From: Pleurotus djamor
Taxonomy: Eukaryota; Basidiomycota; Agaricomycetes; Agaricales; Pleurotaceae
NCBI GenBank assembly: GCA_029747585.1
Contig: JAPEVF010001047.1
Location: 1-14,819, forward strand
Length of the DNA stretch: 14,819 bases
Direction: 5' to 3'
This document shows, piece after piece, positions 8,001 through 14,819 of the stretch. A model generated the notes under the pieces. That model saw nothing but the letters and a program-made list of their open reading frames with translations, searched no databases and had not been told where the DNA came from. Every line of letters begins with the position of its first letter. Positions within the stretch are counted from its first letter, which is position 1. The translations under genes were made by a program, and so were the position numbers.

Positions 8001-10647
8001 CCGTTGTCTGCAAATTCTCCACCTTCCCATCAAGGCTATTCGCATCGTCACCGATCCCATCGTTGATACGTCGGTGTGGATAATTACTCGAGCTATCATC
8101 CCGTTTATCTTCCGGTTGATTCGCAGACAATCTCGCACTCTGCTCAGCTTAGGCATGGTTGTCGTTCGAATAGTCCTTGGCCAGAAACGCGCGGCAACAG
8201 TCCGCCATGCAGTCGATTCCGCTGTAAGTGTTCATATGACTCTCTATCACGACTAGTGTCTAAACATTACCTAGTCTGAACAACTTACTACAACCGTGAT
8301 GCGACTTACTGAACTTCCTACAATGTTGTTATCCCCTCCGGCTAATGTTGTTACCCCATCCACTCCTATACAATCCCCATCCGCGCTACAGAGTATCGTA
8401 GATCCCCTTCTCGATCGCCTTGGCCCTGCCGAACCATACTTCGAAGCGATTGGAAAGGAAGTCAGGACCAGTTTCATGCAGACCAAGGTTACTTGGGAGC
8501 AGCTAGCTGAAGGCTCGGGTCCAAAGGAACGAGCGTTTGCAGTTGTCCTTGGATATTTCGCCGTCTCTTTGCTCCTTGCGATCTATCTTAATGTCCTTAC
8601 TGTCGGAAGCGTCAAGAAGGCCCACAAAGCTATTCGAAGTACAGTCCGGCAACAACTCCTTGTCTTCAAGGTACGTCATTATGATCACATTGAAGAGTTC
8701 ACTCTGACCCTTCAATCGACAGGTTGCCGCCTTTATCCTTATTGAACTTGTCGCATTCCCCTTAGGATGTGGAGTTTGTCTAGACCTCTGCACGATGTGG
8801 CTCTTCCCTCAAGTGTCGCCTTTTACGAGAGCCATATACTTCTTCCAAGCACCTCTGACCTCTATGTTCTACCACTGGGTTGCGGGAACTATGTTCATGT
8901 ATGACTATCGTATCTCACCATTGGTGTTTCTGACACAGTTACAGGTATTCTTTTGCGATCTTGCTCTCGGGTTGCCGAAGTATCATGCGTCCTGGTGCAA
9001 TGTGGTTCATCAAAGACCCCCAGGACCAGAATTCCCATCCTATCCGCGACATACTTGATAGACCCGCTTTCACCCAACTTCGGAAGATTTTCGTCAGCGG
9101 TCTCATGTACTCGTTTGTTGTATTTTGTGTGGTTAGCAGCTTTGCTGCCCTTCTCTTCCTGGGGAGAAGGTCGATATTGCCGTTCCGATGGAAGACCAGG
9201 TAAGTTGGTACGATTCTCTAGGCTTCCATATCTCCTCACACTGTTCTTCAGAGAACCCTTGTCCCACATTCCGGTCGACTTGCTCTTCTTGCATCTGGTT
9301 CTCCCTTACACGGTTCACTACTTCCGCCCCAGGAAAACGGTCAAGACCGTCAGCTTAGCTTTATGGCGAGCATTGGCAAGACGGTTACGACTTAGTTCTT
9401 ACTTCTTTGGTGGGCGGTATCTGGTCGAGGAGTATCCCCCAAAGAATTTCTTGCTCAACTTCCTGAAGCCCGCGGACCTCTTAGATCCGCTTGGTGTTCG
9501 TGACGGCAGTCTTCGTCGCGTTCCAGCGACTGATCACATCGCTCTCCCCAAGGACATGCGAGCTACTGCGGCTGTCAATGAAAAGGGCGAACCCATTGAT
9601 GAAGTGAACAAACGTTTAATCGACAATCAAAATGCTGAAGCTGCCCGTGCGAACAGAATGGTCAAGGATGACTATACAATCGTTTATCTCCCACCTGCTT
9701 TCCGTTACCGGATATCCGCTTTCATTGCCCTGCTCTGGATTGTAGGCGCTGTCTTTTTCGGTGTGGCCGTGGCGCTTCCCGTTCTACTTGGCCGAGGCTT
9801 TTTCCATCTTTGGGTGCCCTATGAGGTTCACGACGGGTACTCCTTCATTGCTGGCCTGTACCTTCTGTGGGCTTGCTACTTGTTTGGTCGAGCTATCGAT
9901 AAGCTAGACAAGCGTAGGCAACGACACGGTGAAGAAGGACCCCGTGCCGACCTTCGGATCCTTGTCCTCAAGCGAGGCTCACTTTGGGTCCTAAAGATCA
10001 CCTACCTTGCCTTTTTCTTGGGTTTCGTCCTTCCTACCCTTGTGTCCATTGTCATGGAACTCTACGTCGTCCTCCCCCTCAGACTCGCGGTCAACCCTTC
10101 TCTTTCGCCAAAACTTCGAATTGTAGATGCATGGGCTCTTGGTCTCCTGTATGCCAAGATTGGACTCTTCGTTCAGCGTGCCCAGCCCAACGCTCGTATC
10201 AATCAGGGTCTTAGAAGGGTGCGTATTTTTTGAGATTTTATTCTTCCATCGGCTTTAACAACCGTTGTTCAGATCATGAACAATGGCTGGACGCATCCCG
10301 ACCCAATCACTGCCACCAAGGAAGTCATCGGGCCTATGTTACTAGGGTTATCAGCCATGATTACGGCGCCTGCCCTCCTTTTCCTTCTGGGAAACCGCTT
10401 CTTGCCGTTCTTGCAACTGAGCACCAAATCTACATGTAAGGTCGTTGCCCAGTTTGCTGATATTTGTTCTGACGCCTTCGTAGTCATTTATGTATACCCA
10501 GCAATCTTCGTCCTTGCTGGTTTCTCCAGTATGGCCAAGGTCTTCTACGGCACTCTATCCGCTTGGTCTCAAACTGTCAGAGACAAGGAATTCCTTGTTG
10601 AAATGCGCCTACAGAACCATGAACCTAGTAGCACGGAAAATACTTAA
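5046..10647 (+). CDS. SSM4: Doa10/MARCH6-type RING-CH E3 ubiquitin ligase of the ER membrane
   Basis: An ER-membrane ubiquitin ligase that marks misfolded and short-lived proteins for the proteasome (ERAD-C). Fourteen exons: 5046-5067, 5126-5222, 5271-5344, 5395-5578, 5631-7699, 7755-7795, 7845-7934, 7990-8223, 8275-8670, 8723-8898, 8945-9199, 9252-10218, 10273-10435, 10484-10647. They total 4932 nt, 1643 residues. The RING-CH finger is complete: Cys10, Cys13, Cys27, Cys29, His37, Cys40, Cys53, Cys56. TM1 is near 97-116 and TM2 near 184-202. Residues about 205-815 form a Pro/Ser- and Asp/Glu-rich disordered loop, cytosolic by the known topology. Many further TM helices follow, including the conserved TEB4-Doa10 region (YHWVAGTMFM at 1119-1128, RPGAMWF at 1143-1149). 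The C-terminal element keeps Asn1634, but Glu1629 replaces the usual glycine. Yeast Doa10 (1319 residues) and human MARCH6 (910) are shorter, mostly because of the loop. The ATG has A at -3 and lies close before the RING, as in relatives. Confidence 0.95.
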
Positions 10648-11669
10648 TAATTTCTAATTGTTTGACGTTGCCTGCATCGCCCATATATATGTAAGTTCTG
10701 AAAAAAAAAATCGCATATTCCCATCTGGATATCTAAATGAGTGTCCCCTCAGATTCCCATCCATGTACATGTATATAGAACTACAACAATCAACGAGGTG
10801 GATATCGGCACGCACCCTGTTTCTTGAACCTGCACATCATGCATCAGACCCTGTGGGCCACGCAAGCGAGGCATATGGAGACTCGCCACAGGGACCTACA
10901 TTGTCCCGAAAGCTGTCCTGAATCCTTACGGAGAAGCCTCCTGAAACTTCCTCGATCCATCAGAACCGTGGCCAAGTCCTGGGGACTTATGTCAACAGCG
11001 ACGGTCGCTTGAAGGCCTCATTCCAACAGTTGTCGACGTCCACCAAGTAGGGTCGTGCAGACAAAGTTGGTCTAGCGTTCTGGACCCCATTACTGAATAG
11101 CACTCATACCTATCAGCGGCGCTCCATGAATCATGATACAGTAGCGAAGAAGTCACTTACTCCGCCGATATCAATAAAACTTTCAAACGCCGGTATTTGA
11201 ACGACTGTACAACTAGTGGATTTGGTGTCCCACTTTCAATGCCTCCGAACTGAGATCATACCTCGCCAATCTAGCGTTGCAAAGCCTGAGGCCTGAGGCT
11301 TGACAGAAGTGCCGCAGATTGCGAGACATCGGTTGGTACTGGTTTATGTAAGCGAATTCTCTTACTTCCTGGTATACCATAAGCCCGAACGTCCCGCGAA
11401 TCTGAGGATGGCACATGGAATGAGAAATGAGATATCCTCAAAATCGAAATGTCCTCATAATCACTGAGTAATAGCTACGTATCTGACGAGTATACAGGTA
11501 TAGCGGCGCAAGGCAGTGCGAACAGATTAAGGCCGTCAACGTTTTGCTGATAGAAGGATCCAATCATTGCGTTCACACCCACGTTCATTGACTCTATGCT
11601 GTTTTCATCACCTTTACTTAATATACAAACGCATCGTACTAGTCGTGTATCTCTTACGGTGCCCACTTG
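10648..11669. other. Spacer between Doa10 and membrane-protein genes
   Basis: About 1.0 kb without a supportable gene. Near the left end an AT-rich 3' flank (TTAATAATT right after the stop, an A10-type run near 10701) suits Doa10 transcript ends. In the middle there is a short direct repeat of GCCTGAG at about 11284-11297. At the right end an AATATAC element near 11620 could serve as a weak TATA box for the next gene. Short reading frames on both strands lack recognisable motifs. No tRNA-like T-loop was found. Confidence 0.45.
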
Positions 11670-12500
11670 ATGTTGTGCGTGAACAGGGTTGTATTGCCAG
11701 TATGTTCTCATTTTTTCTTTGATTTGTCCCTTAGCACTCCAGTACTCACCTGTTAACTTGCTCCTTCAGGTGTCCCCTGGGACTTGTACCCTGGATACTC
11801 TGATCGTTCCCCTTCCTTCCTTCCTCCTTTTCTTAACAGCGGCCCTCGTGATATACCTGCGGCCCATCCTTCGTGAAGACTCTAACGACTTCGTTCGCAT
11901 TCGTCCAGTTCAATGGATCCATGGGATGTACATGTTTTGCGTCCTCGCCGGATGTGGAATGTCAATTCTTGAAATTACTCGACTTGCTCTCGCCGAACGA
12001 GGTGTCGGCCTGCTACCTGTCACGCCCGTGGCGCTGGCATCTATTTTGGGTTTGCTGTGGTATGAGAGGAAAAGACGGACCAGAGCTCTTTGCATCGTCA
12101 GTTGACTGATCGCGCTATATCTAAATGATATTGATGATTCCTTTTGCGCGGTTCTCCATGGTTATAGATGTTGCTACTTTACTGGGCAATCCTCATCGCG
12201 TTTCAAGCGCTCAAATCAGCACGGCTGTTCGCACTGAATGCACTGTCACCTGCGAAAGATACACGGTTTCCAACACTCGATCAAATTACCGACAACTTAG
12301 TCATGGTCTGTCGTAACAATATCGTCTCGCTGTCTCCGCTAACAACTCAATAGACGGGTCTTTTTACTGTTTCTTTCATTTTTGAGTTCATCTATTTCGT
12401 ACAGACCACGNTTTTTTCGGAAATAATCTTCTACTTGCGTTGTACTTACCCCTCATTCTCGGAATGTTCAAGAACATTATTAGAGCGCATTGGAACATGA
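11670..12500 (+). CDS. Multi-pass membrane protein, unrecognised; 3' end uncertain at an N
   Basis: Exons 11670-11699, 11770-12096, 12168-12305 and 12354-12500, with introns of 70, 71 and 48 bp (donors GTATGT, GTCAGT, GTCTGT; acceptors TTCAG, TATAG, AATAG). They sum to 642 nt, 213 residues as read. Residues 1-10 come from a tiny first exon; hydrophobic segments follow near 18-37, 52-76, 85-100, 120-134 and 168-182, so about five membrane spans. One loop reads LALAERGVGLLP. I cannot name the family; the early layout resembles N-terminal membrane regions of some fungal ABC transporters, but no ATP-binding part is present. An undetermined base at 12411 is followed by six T. As written the frame ends at a TGA (12498-12500), but one frame over another hydrophobic stretch (LLLALYLPLILGMF) runs to a TAG at 12599-12601 with a GTAAGT donor just before it. 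The true C-terminus may therefore be longer, or the gene may be decayed. Confidence 0.55.
12411..12411. other. Undetermined base in coding exon
   Basis: A single N preceded by CACG and followed by six T. It falls inside the last exon of the membrane-protein gene at the point where the most hydrophobic reading frame shifts. A second N, at 4573, has the same CACG before it and five A after it; both look like homopolymer-length doubts of the assembly. Confidence 0.8.
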
Positions 12501-12601
12501 GCATGAACGTGGGTCTAGGGAAGTTCTACTGGAAATTTGTACCCTCCTTGGGGCAAAAGCGAGGTAGCAACGTAAGACGTAGCTTGCGTGGCGGTAAGTA
12601 G

Positions 12602-13191
12602 AACCTTTTTGGCACCTGTAGCCCAGATCGAAAAATCGCGAGGCAGGACTCAAGGGGAGTTAACCTTCAAAGTCCCAATCGGACTAGTTAAGACATGAGC
12701 GCATGAGCCGTTCCTATTGATATCAGAGCAGACCAGCGGGTCCGCGAAAGAAGGGGCCGTTATTTGATATAGCCAGGCGTACAACAAAGACGTTATTCCA
12801 TTTATTCCATGAGGGTATCTATACGCCGAGAAGACCAATCGGATTTATGGTACACCAACAACACGATGTAAACCAATAGCAGAGCGGGGAAGACTCAATG
12901 ATACACAAGGAGAAAGCGAACGAACATAAGCAGGAGGAGAAGCCGGTCTTGAGGTGGAGAGTTCAGAGCGGGTTCCGAGAGCCATATTGGACAAGAGCGT
13001 TCAGAAAGACAGTAGAGCGAAGAAGACAACACCGAGCGAAACGTTTATGGCGAATGATGCCGAGAGCCTGTCCAGAGGCAGGAACCAAAGGAGAGAAGTA
13101 GATAGAAGCCAGCTTGAATCCAGAAACGGGGAAAGGCAGAATTGTCGAAGCGCATTAAGTTACCTGTCAGACCATCAGGCGCAATACAATT
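12602..13191. other. Convergent intergenic region
   Basis: This 590-bp stretch lies between the 3' ends of two converging genes and should hold both 3' UTRs. A minus-strand AATAAA (TTTATT on the plus strand at 12801-12806) could serve the right-hand gene, although it is almost 390 bases past its stop. The Arg/Lys/Glu-rich plus-strand reading frame at 12898-13101 has no motif or splice support and I regard it as chance. Confidence 0.45.
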
Positions 13192-14819
13192 TTACGAAGT
13201 GGACGGCTCCGTGCCGATGTTCATATTCAGTCCAGGAATTTTCTTCGGAGTACTCCAGATGATACCGGGCTTAAGGAGTAGTTCGTCGTCTGAGCTCCTT
13301 TCGTCTTCAGTAAGAGATTTCATGGTACTGAGCTTGCCAAAAGTCCCCACCCCCCTGGCACCTCCCCTGGGACCGCCACAGATAGGTTGAACAACCCTCA
13401 TCCTCGGAACGTCGCTGCCGACGCGACTTGAAGAGGTCCGAAGAGAACCAAGTCCCAAGACCCGGTTTCTGGCGCAGGATGTCTTCTTTGGTACCTCAGG
13501 GGAGACTCTGGGAGCCACCTGCCAGACCTCGCCATCTAAATCGATGGGTGGGGCGAGACTGAATTCTTCGCGCGGTGGAGACAAGACATTTAGGTTTGAG
13601 GTATTGTTTACGGCATTTTCTCTTTTGTCAGATAAGAGGTCTATCGGATCATTGGCTTCCGCAGCAGTGGCGAAGGCTTTAGTCGAACAGTCGCTCTTAG
13701 GTCGGGCGCTGGCATCAACCGAGACCCTAGGGGCGGACGGAGGGCCAACGACGGTTCCACTCCTGGTCCTCCTCCCGATACCGGATGCAGAGGGAGCCGC
13801 TGAGTTCCCGACAGTGGTCTCTCCCAAGCTGATGCTTCTCGCCGTGATAGTACCGCTTCTAGTTCGTTGGGTTATTGCGGGCTGGGAGACTATTCTGGTA
13901 CCAGTTGTCTGAGCGGTGGGATAGTCGGATGCCTTGATTGTGCCTCTTCTGTTTCGACCCTTGGGACGGGGACTAGAGGCCACTGTGTTAGACGAGACGT
14001 CACGCGTAGCTTGAGTTTTGAGAGTAGGGGGGACGACATCAACATGTTCTTGTGTACCACCCGCTGCCACGGCCACCGATGCTTCTAAGAAAGTAATTAT
14101 CAGTAACATCAGCGGGACTATTTATGGATCCGTACCCGATTCTTCTAAAGAACCCAGGCTAATATTAACGGACTTGAAAATATCATCCAAGCTGTCGCAG
14201 GACGTCTTCTCGGTTAAAGGTTGTTGAGGTAAAGGGGCAGAGTCGAGTTCCATGTCCATGGTTCCATCGTCTATCGGCATGGTCACAGTATCGTCAGCTG
14301 GCGACCTCTCCTTCATCCTGGAAGCAGGGAATCTTCGTTTGTATCGCTCTGTCTGAGCAAGTCGCTTGACAAGAGCAGTAGGCGGGGAAATCAAACTGTC
14401 GCTGAGCCACGACATTCCGTCGTCTACCTCTACTTCTGCTGCGAGACCAAGATCCTCCGAATGCGACCTCGCGGCGATAGTAACTTCTCCGATGTCATCG
14501 TCAGATGAAGCATTGGTTCCATGGTTTCCCTTGACACGGGGTGAGGCGTAGTAGGAGTTACCAGATCGAGGAGAGTGAAACTCTTTGGCGGGGGAGTAAC
14601 CAACGCCGTCGTCAGAGAAAAATGATCGTAGATAGGGTCGACCAGAGGAGGGCAGGGGTTGTAGTTCAGGAGTTTTGTAACCAGGTGCCGACGCAAGAGG
14701 AAGGATATGTGCGTCATTGAGGGGGACGCTCGCTTCATCGAAAGCGCCATCGCCGACATTTTCTCTGAGTACGTTTTCACCATCACACTGTCTTTCTTTG
14801 TCATAGGGAGTGGATATAG
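13192..14819 (-). CDS. Large Ser/Pro-rich disordered protein with R-x-R-x-x-T repeats, 5' end outside window
   Basis: Two exons are visible on the minus strand: from the window edge (14819) to 14136, and 14084-13192. They are joined by a 51-bp intron (GTACGG donor, TACTGAT branch-like site, CTTAG acceptor). The open frame runs to the edge, so the start and probably further exons lie beyond; 524 residues are seen. No domain is recognised. The visible part is low-complexity, rich in Ser, Pro, Thr, Asp and Glu, with no membrane segment. A more ordered patch around MSWLSDSLISPPTALVKRL (from 14415 downward) has helical character and is followed by a basic stretch (YKRRFPASRMKER). Three motifs RNRRGT, RTRSGT and RTRSGT, 30 and 32 residues apart, fit the R-x-R-x-x-S/T pattern of AGC-family kinases. 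The C-terminus carries DDELLLKPGIIWSTPKK, possibly a short binding motif. A regulatory or scaffold protein is likely; its role is unknown. Confidence 0.75.
13753..13956 (-). repeat. Three degenerate protein repeats around R-x-R-x-x-T
   Basis: Within the second exon of the right-hand gene a unit of about 31 residues recurs three times. Each copy begins with an Arg-rich hexapeptide (RNRRGT, RTRSGT, RTRSGT) followed by Ile or Val and a Ser/Thr/Pro-rich spacer. The DNA copies have diverged, so this is an old repeat kept at protein level rather than a recent duplication. Confidence 0.6.

Noticed and set aside
12898..13101. Basic plus-strand reading frame between the converging genes
   Set aside because: Low complexity, no motif, no splice support and located in the expected 3' UTR region.
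1..14819. tRNA or rRNA genes, CRISPR arrays, transposons, terminal inverted repeats and viral genes
   Set aside because: I looked for T-loop sequences, spaced repeats, transposase or reverse-transcriptase motifs and long inverted repeats on both strands by eye and found none that held up.
1385..14819. A biosynthetic or defence gene cluster spanning the window
   Set aside because: The five genes have unrelated roles and mixed orientations, and no core synthase, transporter or sensor set is present.

Overview
The window is eukaryotic nuclear DNA, most likely from a filamentous basidiomycete (Agaricomycetes). Genes are split by many very short introns: the ones I can place are 46-71 bp, with GTRNGY-type donors and YAG-type acceptors. 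Untranslated spacers are short to moderate, and one protein is a clear fungal Doa10/MARCH6 orthologue. Nothing prokaryotic, viral or transposon-like was recognised. The genus cannot be fixed from the sequence alone.

Layout, left to right. Positions 1-1302 carry no gene I can support. Positions 1385-3132 (minus) hold a three-exon gene for a coiled-coil protein with a disordered basic tail; its last exon may be alternatively spliced down to position 1303. A 195-bp divergent promoter (3133-3327) separates it from an intronless metallo-beta-lactamase-fold hydrolase (3328-4218, plus), closest in motif layout to lactonases. After an 827-bp spacer comes the main gene, a 14-exon Doa10/SSM4 (MARCH6-type) RING-CH ubiquitin ligase at 5046-10647 (plus). 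I rebuilt it by hand; the exon lengths sum to 4932 nt, an exact multiple of three (1643 residues). A 1.0-kb spacer follows, then a four-exon multi-pass membrane protein (11670 to about 12500, plus) whose last exon contains an undetermined base where the reading frame appears to slip. It converges on a minus-strand gene (13192 to beyond 14819) encoding the C-terminal part of a large Ser/Pro-rich, disordered protein with three evenly spaced R-x-R-x-x-T motifs.

The genes do not look like a pathway or cluster: an ER-membrane protein-degradation ligase, a soluble hydrolase, a coiled-coil protein, a membrane protein and a disordered, probably phosphorylated protein sit side by side as in ordinary fungal gene space. 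I found no convincing novel multi-gene system. The most checkable points are the glutamate replacing a key glycine in the Doa10 C-terminal element, the 600-residue acidic loop in the same protein, the repeated kinase-type motifs at the right end, the two possible C-termini of the coiled-coil protein, and the frame break at the undetermined base.
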